Below the pieces are notes generated by a model. It saw nothing but the letters and a program-made list of their open reading frames with translations. It searched no databases and was not told the origin of the DNA. A stretch of 64,000 bases of DNA from JBDSSS01 sp963764195 (lineage in GTDB: Bacteria > Actinomycetota > Actinomycetes > Actinomycetales > Dermatophilaceae): contig CAVXRG010000010.1 of NCBI GenBank assembly GCA_963764195.1, positions 806,001 through 870,000 on the forward strand. The letters run 5' to 3'. The first letter of the stretch is position 1. Every line of letters begins with the position of its first letter. Made by a program: the position numbers and the translations under genes. Shown one piece after another: positions 21,184 to 31,283 of this stretch.

Positions 21184-22572
21184 ATGCCTCGCCCTGTCCT
21201 GCCCCGTTCCCGCGACCGCGCCGCACTGCCGGCGACCCCGGCCCGCGAGATCGCCCGGATCGCGGTCCCGGTGAGCATGGAGTTCGTCCTCATGCTCGTG
21301 CTCAACTTCGTCAACCAGATCGTCGTCGGGGTGCTCGGGGCGACGGCGATCGCCGCGGTCGGCTTCTCCAACAGCCTCACCTTCATCCTCGCGGTGACGC
21401 TCGGCTGTCTCGGGACGTCGGTGAGCATCCTCGTGGCCCGGGCCCACGGCGCCGGCCGCCGTGGGGCGCTCGACCACACGGTCACCGCGGCCCTGCTCGT
21501 CGCGCTCGGACTCGGCGCCGTCGTGTCCGTCGTGCCGTCGCTGCTCGCCGACCACCTGCTCGGCGCCGTCGGCGCCTCCCCGGCGGTGTCCGCGGTCGGG
21601 ACGGACTACTTCCGGCTCACCGTCCTCGCGACCCTCCCGGTGATGGTCAGTGCGATCCTCTCGGGTGTGCTGCGCTCGGTCGGCCGTCCGACGAGCCCGA
21701 TGATCGCGACCCTCGTGACCGTCGTGGCCAACTCGGCCATCGCCTACGCGCTCGTCGTCGGGCTCGGGCCGCTGCCGGCGCTCGGCGTGGCCGGCGCGGG
21801 CTGGGCGACGCTCGTCACCGCCGTCGCGAAGTCGCTCATCCTGCTCTCGATGGCCTACGGACCCCGGGGCGTCATCGGCTGGAGCCTGCCGGACTCGCTG
21901 CGCCAGTGGCGCGCCGTCGTCGTCCCCCTCTTCGTGCTCGCCCTGCCCCTCGGGGTCACCGAGCTGTTCTGGACCGTCGGCACCTTCCTCTACAACGTCG
22001 TCTTCCAGCAGCTCGGCGACGAGGCCCTCGCCGCGGCCCAGATCGTCACGACGCTCGAGGGCGTCTTCATCGTCGGCAGCATCGGGCTGATGAGCGCCAC
22101 GACGACCCTCGTCGGACGCTCGATCGGCGGGGGCGACGTCGCGGCGGCCGCGGCGTGGGTACGACGGCTCACCAAGGCCGGCCTCGGCACCGCCGTCGTC
22201 TTCGGGGTGCTCTTCGCGTCCATGGTGCTGATCCTCGACGTTCTCTACGGCGAGACGAGCCGGGACGTGCGCTTCATGGCGGGGGCCGGCATCCTGCTCA
22301 ACGCCGCGTTCCAGGTCGTCAAGGTGCGCAACATGATCATCGGCGCGGGCGTGCTACCGAGCGGAAACGACGTCCGCGGCGTCATCCTCGGTGACCTCGT
22401 CGGCGCCTTCGTCGTCGGGCTGCCGCTCGCGATCCTGCTCGGGTTGCACACGCCGCTGGGCTTCCTCGGCGTCTTCGTCGCCCGCGTCGTCGAGGAGGTC
22501 GCCAAGCTCGCGATCTTCTCCTGGCGGGCCCGGCGGATCCAGTGGCACCGGCTCGTGGCGATCGCCGCCTGA
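21184..22572 (+). CDS. MATE-family multidrug/toxic compound exporter
   Basis: A 462-aa cation-coupled efflux protein of the inner membrane with about 12 hydrophobic helices in two similar halves. Typical stretches are LMLVLNFVNQIVVGVLGATAIAAVGFSN (helix 1-2), GVLRSVGRPTSPM in the loop after helix 4, and QLGDEALAAAQIVTTLEGVFI in the second half. ATG 21184 follows GAAAGG at a suitable distance. The gene has its own promoter with a palindromic operator candidate, suggesting inducible expression. The substrate is unknown. Confidence 0.92.
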   Translation: MPRPVLPRSRDRAALPATPAREIARIAVPVSMEFVLMLVLNFVNQIVVGVLGATAIAAVGFSNSLTFILAVTLGCLGTSVSILVARAHGAGRRGALDHTVTAALLVALGLGAVVSVVPSLLADHLLGAVGASPAVSAVGTDYFRLTVLATLPVMVSAILSGVLRSVGRPTSPMIATLVTVVANSAIAYALVVGLGPLPALGVAGAGWATLVTAVAKSLILLSMAYGPRGVIGWSLPDSLRQWRAVVVPLFVLALPLGVTELFWTVGTFLYNVVFQQLGDEALAAAQIVTTLEGVFIVGSIGLMSATTTLVGRSIGGGDVAAAAAWVRRLTKAGLGTAVVFGVLFASMVLILDVLYGETSRDVRFMAGAGILLNAAFQVVKVRNMIIGAGVLPSGNDVRGVILGDLVGAFVVGLPLAILLGLHTPLGFLGVFVARVVEEVAKLAIFSWRARRIQWHRLVAIAA

Positions 22573-22594
22573 CCGCGTCGCCTAGCGTGGGCGG

Positions 22595-24576
<1,982 letters not shown>

Positions 24577-24584
24577 ACGTCGGC

Positions 24585-25352
24585 TCAGAGGTCGGTGGCC
24601 GTGTACTCATGGGCTTGGGAGGCGAAGGCCTCACGGGTGGAGGCGGATCCGACAAAGAGGGCTGTGGCCCAGATGTCGGCCCAGGTGAGGGTCGGACCGC
24701 TGACGGTGACGGAGCCGGAACGTCCCACCTGCTCCCCCGTCACCGGATCGTAGAGGTGGGCTCCGCGTGCGGCCGTCCCCGACGTCGCCACGGCCCCCTC
24801 GGTCAGGCTGAGCGTGGTGGCGACCCTCGACCGGTCGCGCGGGTCCTCGACACCGACCCGCCAGCTGATCGCATCGGGTCCGCTGCGAGCCAGGTCGGGG
24901 TGGGCGCCGACGAGCAGGTCCCCGCCGGCGTTGATGCAGAAGGAGGTTCCGGCCAGCCCGGTGAGGTAGGTCGCGGCGCGGTCGACCGCCCAGCCCTTGA
25001 CGAGCCCGGTCGGGTCGAAGGCGAGGTCCCCATCGCCGGTGGGGAGCAGGGTGGTGAAGGCCCCGCGCGTGAGCCGCTCCGCCTCGTCCCCGATCTCCAG
25101 CGCCCGCGTGACGAGCGGGCTGCACTCCGAGATCGTGATCTCCTCACGGCGCAGCCGCATCAGGTCGGAGTCGCTCCGATAGGTGGAGAAGACGGCATCC
25201 ATCTCGCGCAGTCCGGCGAAGGCCGCCTCCACGGCGCTCGCCGCGGCGTCACCGGACACGTCCCCGCCCCGCAGGTGGATGCTGACCGGCATACCCATCA
25301 CCTGCTCGACCCAGGCCCTGCGCTCGGGCGTCGTCGTCACCGGGTCGCTCAC
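24585..25352 (-). CDS. apbE: ApbE-family FAD:protein FMN transferase (copy 2)
   Basis: Attaches FMN covalently to exported proteins. The 255-aa sequence contains VEQVMGMPVSIHLRGG, FDPTGLVKGWAVDRA (the canonical flavin-binding motif), INAGGDLLVG, EGAVATSGTAARGAHLYDPVTG and LTWADIWATALFVGS, with the Mg-binding Asp and Thr intact. GTG 25352 overlaps by four bases the stop of the FMN-binding protein gene, whose product is its evident substrate. No signal peptide was seen, unlike classical ApbE, so it may act before or during export, or the start may be mis-set. It differs from copy 1 at 11879, which has Asn at the metal site. Confidence 0.93.
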   Translation of the reverse strand: MSDPVTTTPERRAWVEQVMGMPVSIHLRGGDVSGDAAASAVEAAFAGLREMDAVFSTYRSDSDLMRLRREEITISECSPLVTRALEIGDEAERLTRGAFTTLLPTGDGDLAFDPTGLVKGWAVDRAATYLTGLAGTSFCINAGGDLLVGAHPDLARSGPDAISWRVGVEDPRDRSRVATTLSLTEGAVATSGTAARGAHLYDPVTGEQVGRSGSVTVSGPTLTWADIWATALFVGSASTREAFASQAHEYTATDL

Positions 25353-25846
25353 AGGTGCGCCTGGTCGATGGCGGACTGGAGCGACTGGGTGTAGCCGTCC
25401 CAGGTGACCGTGGCGCCGGAGACGACGTCGATCTGCGCGGACTGGGCAGTGACGGCCTCGCTGTTGTAGATCGGGACGGCCTGGGAGTTGATCCGCTGGT
25501 CGTGCCGGTCCTCCATCGGGACCTGGAGCACGTCGACGGCGGTGATCGTGCCGCCGGCGACGGTGATCTGGACCTGGACGTTGCCGTAGCGGGTCATCAC
25601 GGCGTCCCCGGCGACCGTCGTGGCCGCCGTCGTGTCGGGCGTCGTGTCGCGCGTCGTGGTCGAGTCCGTCGAGCCTGTCGAGGTGCCGGCGGAGGACGTC
25701 CCGCCGCCGGCCGACGTCTTCGTGCCGGCCGTGAGCAGCCGGGTCTCGGCGGTGGCCATCGACGTCGAGGACCGGGAGGTGTTGTAGCTGAAGAGCAGGA
25801 CCAGGACGGTGAGGGTGCTCATGGCCCAGATGGCGATGCGTCGCAT
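25349..25846 (-). CDS. exported FMN-binding domain protein (flavinylation target)
   Basis: A 165-aa extracytoplasmic electron carrier. After one N-terminal membrane segment (IAIWAMSTLTVLVLLFSY) comes a Ser/Thr-rich linker, and then the FMN-bind domain: VQVQITVAGGTITAVDVLQVP, INSQAVPIYNSEAV and the flavinylation site VVSGATVTWDGY, with Thr146 as the predicted FMN-linked residue. It is encoded between the flavocytochrome-like reductase and apbE copy 2, the classical arrangement, and should receive electrons across the membrane from the reductase. Confidence 0.92.
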   Translation of the reverse strand: MRRIAIWAMSTLTVLVLLFSYNTSRSSTSMATAETRLLTAGTKTSAGGGTSSAGTSTGSTDSTTTRDTTPDTTAATTVAGDAVMTRYGNVQVQITVAGGTITAVDVLQVPMEDRHDQRINSQAVPIYNSEAVTAQSAQIDVVSGATVTWDGYTQSLQSAIDQAHL

Positions 25847-25879
25847 GAGGGGTCTCGATTCGCGGTGGTGACGGTCGGG

Positions 25880-27334
25880 TCAGTAGCTGAAGCGCTCGTG
25901 GTGGACGGCGTCGCGGGACACACCGGCGCCGTGAGCCGCGTCGATGACGGTGTCCATCCACGCGGGGTTCCCGCAGACGTAGACGTCGCGCTCGGCGATG
26001 TCGGGCACGATCCGCGTCAGGGCCTCCACGTCACCCAGGTCGCCGAGATCGGCCGGCAGCCAGCTCGTGCGGTCGCGGTGACGGTGACCCACGACGGCGA
26101 CGACCCTGGCACCCTTGGCCCGGGCGATCGTGAGCAGCTCCCCCGCGAGGACGATCTCGGACTGGCTCCGCGCGCGGTAGATCACGACGGTGGAGTCCGG
26201 TCCGGCCGGGAGCTCCTCGAGCAGCGCACGCAGGGGCGTGATGCCGATGCCCGCGCCGATGAGCAGGGACTTCTCGCGGCTGGCCACCCCGGTGTGGAGC
26301 CGGCCGTAGGGCCCCTCGACGAGGACCCTGGTGCCGGGCCGGAGGTGGGCGAGGCGGCTGCTCGAGTCACCCACCGACTCCGCGGTGATCCGCAGGCTGC
26401 GCCCGTCGGGCGCGGCCGAGAGGGAGTAGGGGTTGGCCCGGCTCGATCCCGGCCCGTCGAGGAAGCGCCACTGGAAGAACTGGCCGGCCCTGGCCGGCAG
26501 GCGGTGGAGCTTGCGACCGGTGATGACGACGGAGGTGACGGTGGGTGACTCCACGATGACCTCCGACACGACGAGCCGGTGGCGCAGCGAGCGACGCAGG
26601 GGCGCGCCCACCCGGTAGAGGAGCACGGACAGCAGGGCCGCCGCGTAGAGGCCCCACCAGAACACGGTGGCGGTGGTGCTCGCGCGGAAGTCGGCACCGG
26701 TCCACAGCTGGTGCGGCAGGGCCAGGCCCGCGCCGAGGTAGGCGTAGAGGTGGAGCAGGTGCCAGCTCTCGTAGCGCAGCCGGGACCGTGCCTTGCGCAC
26801 CGACGTGACGACGACCATGACGAGGGCGATCGACCCGGCCAGCGCGAGCAGGATGCCGGGCGAGTGCAGCACCTCGTCGACGACGGTCGCGAAGACGCCG
26901 AGGTCGGTGCCGACGCTGTAGCCCACCATCGTCAACGCGATGTGGGCAAGCATCAGGTTGAACGAGCTGAACCCAACGAGGCGGTGGACCCGGGCGAGCT
27001 CGTCCTGGCCCCAGGCCTGCTCGACGAGCGGGATGCGGGCCATGAGCAGCACCTGCAGAAGCATGAGCACCGAGGCGAGCAGGCCGGTGAGGCGCCCGAG
27101 GTTGATCAGGCTCTCCCCCGCCGACGTGAAGGCGGTCAGGCCACCTCCGGACACCCAGAGCGCGACGACGAACAGGACGGCCGCCCAGCCGAGGGCGGCC
27201 GAGGCGTCACGCCACCACAGGGGCGTGCGGCGGGTGCGGCGGGTGCGGCGGGCGGACGCGGCGACAGGCACGGAGGTTCTCGAGGGGGGCGACCCGGGCA
27301 GGCGGGTGCTCTCGGGGAGGACGACGGCGCTCAT
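25880..27334 (-). CDS. ferric-reductase/flavocytochrome b with NAD(P)H-FAD domain
   Basis: A 484-aa membrane reductase. The N-terminal half has about six helices and haem-ligand histidines (DELARVHRLVGFSSFNLMLAHIA; ESWHLLHLYAYLGAGLALPH). The C-terminal half is a ferredoxin-reductase-type module with FFQWRFLDGPGSSRANPYSLS (FAD binding), SLLIGAGIGITPLRALLEEL and VYVCGNPAWMDTVID (NAD(P)H binding), ending in an aromatic ERFSY-like tail. It would take electrons from cytosolic NAD(P)H through FAD and two haems to the outside, where the flavinylated FMN protein encoded next is the probable acceptor. It leads the operon. Confidence 0.92.
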   Translation of the reverse strand: MSAVVLPESTRLPGSPPSRTSVPVAASARRTRRTRRTPLWWRDASAALGWAAVLFVVALWVSGGGLTAFTSAGESLINLGRLTGLLASVLMLLQVLLMARIPLVEQAWGQDELARVHRLVGFSSFNLMLAHIALTMVGYSVGTDLGVFATVVDEVLHSPGILLALAGSIALVMVVVTSVRKARSRLRYESWHLLHLYAYLGAGLALPHQLWTGADFRASTTATVFWWGLYAAALLSVLLYRVGAPLRRSLRHRLVVSEVIVESPTVTSVVITGRKLHRLPARAGQFFQWRFLDGPGSSRANPYSLSAAPDGRSLRITAESVGDSSSRLAHLRPGTRVLVEGPYGRLHTGVASREKSLLIGAGIGITPLRALLEELPAGPDSTVVIYRARSQSEIVLAGELLTIARAKGARVVAVVGHRHRDRTSWLPADLGDLGDVEALTRIVPDIAERDVYVCGNPAWMDTVIDAAHGAGVSRDAVHHERFSY

Positions 27335-27403
27335 GGTTGCAACCTTCGAGCCTTTGGCTGTGCACCGGCTGTGCGACGGTGAGCACTGTTGTGTGAACCC
27401 TGA

Positions 27404-27422
27404 CGCGGCCGGCGCGGCCGCG
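27404..27422 (-). terminator. weak hairpin after the esterase gene
   Basis: A 7-bp G/C-only stem with five-base loop (27404-27410 with 27416-27422; arm CGCGGCC) directly follows the stop of the esterase at 27424 and precedes the reductase operon. It has no T tract. It could be a terminator or a chance product of GC-rich DNA. Confidence 0.35.
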
Positions 27423-27423
27423 C

Positions 27424-28398
27424 TCAGGGCCGGCCGAGGACCTCGCGGAGGTGCCCGAGGACGGTTGCGTCGCTGGAGCTGCCACCGCCCTCATGGTTGT
27501 TGAACGGCCAGACGTCGATCTGCTTCGCCCCCGCGTAGGCGTGGTAGGCCCCGAAGACGGTCGAGGGCTTGCAGATCTCGTCCATCAGCGCCGCCGAGAA
27601 CCAGGCCGGCGCCGTTGCCCGCGCCGCGAAGTTGACGCCGTCGACGTAGCTCAGCGTGTCGAGCACCTGCTCGACCTTCTCCCGGTGCACGGCCAGGTAG
27701 GAGACGATCTCGCCGTAGGGGTTCGTGTCGTGGATCGTGATCGCCCTCGGGAAGTCGCAGAGGAACGGGACGTAGGGCACCACGGCCGCGAGGTCCGGCA
27801 CGAGTCCCGCGACGGCGAGCGCGATGCCCCCGCCCTGGCTGCCGCCGTGCACGGCGACCCGGGTGGTGTCGACGTCGGGCAGCGATGACAGGGCGTCAAC
27901 GGCCCGGACGGCGTCGGCGAAGACCCGGCGGTAGTAGTAGGTCTCCGGTGCCTCGATGCCACGGGTCATGAACCCGGGGAACTGCGGACCGCTCGCCCCC
28001 TCGTCGGGGGTGTCGCCGCTCGACCAGGCCGATCCCTGGCCGCGGGTGTCGACGAGCAGGTGCGCGAACCCGGCCGAGGACCACAGCAGGTTCTCGATCG
28101 CCCGGCCCCGCCCTCCTCCGTAGCCGACGAACTGGACGAGGACGGGCAGGGCGCCCTGCCGCGCCCGGGGCATCCGCAGCCACGCGCGGACGGGCTGACC
28201 GGCATACCCGGGGAAGGTCACGTCGTAGACGTCGAGCGTCTCGAGCCCCGCGTCCACGGGCACCGCGGAGACGGCACGCCCCGCCCCGGCAGCCCGGCTC
28301 TCCCTCAGGGTCCGCGCCCAGAACTCGTCGAAGTCGGCGGGGCAGACCTGGGAACTGCGGTAGGCCCGCAGCTCGGGCTCGGGCAGGTCGACGAACAT
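27424..28398 (-). CDS. acetylxylan esterase/cephalosporin-C deacetylase-family hydrolase
   Basis: Alpha/beta hydrolase of the AXE1 family, which removes acetyl groups from sugars or related esters; no signal peptide, so cytosolic. The 324-aa protein has DVTFPGYAGQPVRAWLRMP, GYGGGRG at the oxyanion region, the nucleophile elbow HGGSQGGGIAL with Ser187, and a late catalytic Asp/His region CKPSTVFGAYHAY through WPFNNHEGG. Length and order match the family. It stands alone, 30 bases downstream of the TauE-type transporter gene. With the sugar ABC transporter nearby, use on imported acetylated sugars is possible but unproven. Confidence 0.9.
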   Translation of the reverse strand: MFVDLPEPELRAYRSSQVCPADFDEFWARTLRESRAAGAGRAVSAVPVDAGLETLDVYDVTFPGYAGQPVRAWLRMPRARQGALPVLVQFVGYGGGRGRAIENLLWSSAGFAHLLVDTRGQGSAWSSGDTPDEGASGPQFPGFMTRGIEAPETYYYRRVFADAVRAVDALSSLPDVDTTRVAVHGGSQGGGIALAVAGLVPDLAAVVPYVPFLCDFPRAITIHDTNPYGEIVSYLAVHREKVEQVLDTLSYVDGVNFAARATAPAWFSAALMDEICKPSTVFGAYHAYAGAKQIDVWPFNNHEGGGSSSDATVLGHLREVLGRP

Positions 28399-28428
28399 GT
28401 CACTCCCTCGGGTGGTGGGGTGGCGCGA

Positions 28429-29211
28429 TCAGCTCCACCAGCCGAGCAGGCTACCGCCGATCCTGACGATGAAGGCGACGACGATGACGACGAACACGAC
28501 CCGGACGAAACCACTTCCTCGCGCCACGGCGGTCCGGGCTCCCACGTAGCCCCCGACGAAGTTCGCCGCGGCGAGGACGAGCCCCACCTTGACGAGGACG
28601 AGACCCATCGGGGCGAAGACGGTGAGGGCACCGAGGTTGGTCGCGAAGTTCGCGATCTTCGCCTTCGCGCTGGCCTCGAGAAAGTTGTAGCCGAGCAGTC
28701 CCACGAGCGCGAACACCATGAAGGAGCCGGTGCCCGGACCGAGCGCCCCGTCATAGACCCCGATGACGAAGCCGGTCACCATCGCGAGCACGACGTGGGC
28801 CGGTCCCTCGAAGCGTCGCAGCGACTCCCGCCCGAGGTCGGGCTTGAAGAGGGTGTAGGCGCCGACCGCGATGAGCAGCACGAGGATGATCGGGTTGAAT
28901 GCCGACTTGGGGATGTGCAGCCCGATCAGCGCCCCGCCGATGGCTCCGACGTAGGCGACCGCCGCCATCGGCAGCGCGGTGCGCAGATCGGGACGAACCC
29001 TGCGGTAGTAGGTGATCGAGCTCGTCGCGGTCCCGAAGATCGAGCCGAACTTGTTCGTCGCGAGCAGCTGCGCCGGGCTCGCGCCGGGCAGCCCGACGAG
29101 CAGGGCAGGCAGCTGGATCAACCCCCCTCCCCCGACGACCGCGTCGATCCAGCCTGCGGCGAAGGCCGCCAGCGCGAGGAACGCCAGCGTCGTCAGGGTG
29201 GGGTCCGTCAC
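28429..29211 (-). CDS. TauE/SafE-family anion exporter
   Basis: A 260-aa membrane protein with about eight helices from the sulfite exporter TauE/SafE family. The signature AAGWIDAVVGGGGLIQLPALL in the first helix pair and LATNKFGSIFGTATSSITYYRR are typical, with the internal repeat visible as GVYDGALGPGTGSFMVFALV. It overlaps proS by four bases, starting at GTG 29211. The substrate (sulfite, sulfoacetate or another organic anion) cannot be told from sequence. Confidence 0.88.
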   Translation of the reverse strand: MTDPTLTTLAFLALAAFAAGWIDAVVGGGGLIQLPALLVGLPGASPAQLLATNKFGSIFGTATSSITYYRRVRPDLRTALPMAAVAYVGAIGGALIGLHIPKSAFNPIILVLLIAVGAYTLFKPDLGRESLRRFEGPAHVVLAMVTGFVIGVYDGALGPGTGSFMVFALVGLLGYNFLEASAKAKIANFATNLGALTVFAPMGLVLVKVGLVLAAANFVGGYVGARTAVARGSGFVRVVFVVIVVAFIVRIGGSLLGWWS

Positions 29212-30986
29212 GGACGCGGGACCTCGGCCGTCACCTCGTTGACGACCGCGGCCACGACGTCGTCGACCGCGACCTCGGTGCGCTCGCCGGTGCGACGGTC
29301 CTTGATCTCGACGACGCCGTCGGCGAGGCCGCGGCCCACGACGACGATCGTCGGCACGCCGATCAGCTCGGAGTCCTTGAACTTCACGCCCGGGCTGACG
29401 CCCTTGCGATCGTCGACGAGGACCGACAGCCCCTGGGTCTCGAGGTCGCGGGCGATCTCCTCGGCCTTGACGTAGAGGGTCTCGTCCTTGCCGGCCGCGA
29501 CGATGTGCACGTCGACGGGCGCGAGCTCACGCGGCCAGACGATGCCCGAGTCGTCGTGGTTGCCCTCGACGACGCACGCCACCGCGCGGGAGACCCCCAC
29601 CCCGTAGGAGCCCATCACGACCGTGACGAGCTTGCCGTTCTGGTCGAGCACCTTGAGTCCGAGCGCCTCCGCGTACTTCGTGCCGAGCTGGAAGACGTGG
29701 CCCATCTCGATACCGCGCGCGGTATCGAGGGTGTGGTCGCAGTTGGGGCAGGCGTCGCCGACGCGCACGTCCGCGGCCTCGATGGTGCCATCGGCGGTGA
29801 AGTCGCGGCCGGCGACGAGGTCGATGACGTGGCGGCCGGGCTCGTTCGCGCCGGTCACCCAGCGGCTGCCTTCGGAGACCCGGGGGTCGAGCAGGTAGCG
29901 GATGCCCGTGGACCCCTTCTCCCCCAAGGCTCCCGGGCCGATGTAGCCCTTGACGAGCCCGGGGTGCTCGGCGAAGGCAGCCTCGTCGAAGGCCTCGACC
30001 TCGGCCGGCTCGACCTGCGCGCCGAGGCGCTTCTCGTCGACCTCGCGGTCACCGGGCAGCCCGATCGCGACCGGCTCGCGGGTGCCGTCGGGGTGGACGA
30101 GCATCACGAGGACGTTCTTGAGGGTGTCGGCGGCGGCCCAGGGCCGGTCCCCGCGGGGGAAGCGCTCGTTGAGCAGGGCGACGAGGCTGTCGATGGTCGG
30201 GGTGGCGGGGGTGTCCTCGACGTGCGCGGCCGGCTGTCCCTCGAAGGGGACGGGGTCGGGGGCCGGCACGCGGACGGCCTCGACGTTCGCGGCATACCCG
30301 CAGCTCGCGCAGTGGACGTAGGTGTCCTCGCCGACCTCGGCCGTGGCGAGGAACTCCTCGCTCTTGCTGCCGCCCATCGCCCCGGCCATCGCCTCGACGA
30401 TGACGTAGTGGAAGCCGAGTCGGTTGAAGATGCGCACGTAGGCGTCACGGTGCAGCTGGTAGCTCTTGTCGAGACCGGCCGTGTCGACGTCGAAGGAGTA
30501 GCTGTCCTTCATCACGAACTCGCGACCGCGCAGGATGCCCGCGCGCGGACGGGCCTCGTCGCGGTACTTCGTCTGGATCTGGTAGATCGAGAGCGGCAGG
30601 TCCTTGTAGGAGGAGTAGAGGTCCTTGACCGTGAGGGTGAACATCTCCTCGTGCGTCGGGCCGAGCAGGTGCTGGGCGCCCTTGCGGTCGGTGACGCGGA
30701 AGATGTTGTCGCCGTACTCCGTCCAGCGGCCGGTCGCCTCGAAGGGCTCCTTGGGCAACAGCGCGGGGAAGAGCAGCTCCTGGCTGCCGATGGCGTCCAT
30801 CTCCTCGCGGACGACCTGCTCGACGTTGCGCAGCACCCGCAGCCCCAGCGGCAGCCAGGCGTAGACGCCCGGGCTCACCCGTCGCACGTAGCCGGCCCGG
30901 ACGAGGAGGCGGTGGCTCGGGACCTCGGCGTCCACCGGGTCCTCGCGCAGGGTGCGAAGGAACAGGGACGACATGTGCAGGGCCAC
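29208..30986 (-). CDS. proS: prolyl-tRNA synthetase (bacterial type, with editing insert)
   Basis: Class II aminoacyl-tRNA synthetase charging tRNA-Pro. The 592-aa protein has motif 1 (SPGVYAWLPLGLRVLRNVE), motif 2 (IYQIQTKYRDEARPRAGILRGREF), the INS editing domain between motifs 2 and 3 (about residues 225-405), motif 3 (MGSYGVGVSRAVACVVE) and an anticodon-binding domain at the end. GTG 30986 has AGGAG seven bases upstream, whereas the in-frame ATG 30974 has nothing at a good distance, so I chose the GTG. Confidence 0.96.
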   Translation of the reverse strand: MALHMSSLFLRTLREDPVDAEVPSHRLLVRAGYVRRVSPGVYAWLPLGLRVLRNVEQVVREEMDAIGSQELLFPALLPKEPFEATGRWTEYGDNIFRVTDRKGAQHLLGPTHEEMFTLTVKDLYSSYKDLPLSIYQIQTKYRDEARPRAGILRGREFVMKDSYSFDVDTAGLDKSYQLHRDAYVRIFNRLGFHYVIVEAMAGAMGGSKSEEFLATAEVGEDTYVHCASCGYAANVEAVRVPAPDPVPFEGQPAAHVEDTPATPTIDSLVALLNERFPRGDRPWAAADTLKNVLVMLVHPDGTREPVAIGLPGDREVDEKRLGAQVEPAEVEAFDEAAFAEHPGLVKGYIGPGALGEKGSTGIRYLLDPRVSEGSRWVTGANEPGRHVIDLVAGRDFTADGTIEAADVRVGDACPNCDHTLDTARGIEMGHVFQLGTKYAEALGLKVLDQNGKLVTVVMGSYGVGVSRAVACVVEGNHDDSGIVWPRELAPVDVHIVAAGKDETLYVKAEEIARDLETQGLSVLVDDRKGVSPGVKFKDSELIGVPTIVVVGRGLADGVVEIKDRRTGERTEVAVDDVVAAVVNEVTAEVPRP

Positions 30987-31283
30987 GAGTGAGCTCCTCG
31001 GTGCTGGTCGGTGCTGGTGGGTGCCGGACGTTGGCGCCGGGCGCGGCGGGCGGGATGCCGAGCGACAGGATATCGGGTCCGTGGGAGCGGTCTCCGTGCT
31101 CGCCCCCGCGACGGTCACCCGGAGGGCATCGTTATGCGCTTGTGACGCCCATGGTGCGCTGGGAGAGCCGCCGGGGACCGGCGCCAGGGTCCACAATCAG
31201 TTCGGGTGGCTCACACCGCAGGTTCGTCCTGCGACGGCGCGGGCCCGACCGGCGGCACGAACAAGGAAGTGGTGGGCGCTCTG
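30987..31283. other. divergent intergenic region proS / sugar ABC transporter
   Basis: About 297 bases without a supported gene. On the minus strand TATCCT (31072-31067) is a possible -10 for proS. On the plus strand the transporter start is uncertain: ATG 31284 is preferred, but the frame is open from 31206 and would add MAHTAGSSCDGAG and more. A TTGTGACG sequence (31139-31146) and CACAATC (31192-31198) could belong to the transporter promoter. No operator or riboswitch was recognised. Confidence 0.35.

Noticed and set aside
25349..25846. FMN riboswitch or other riboswitch upstream of flavin-related genes
   Set aside because: No conserved riboswitch fold could be recognised before ribF, the apbE genes or the FMN-bind gene; gaps are too short.
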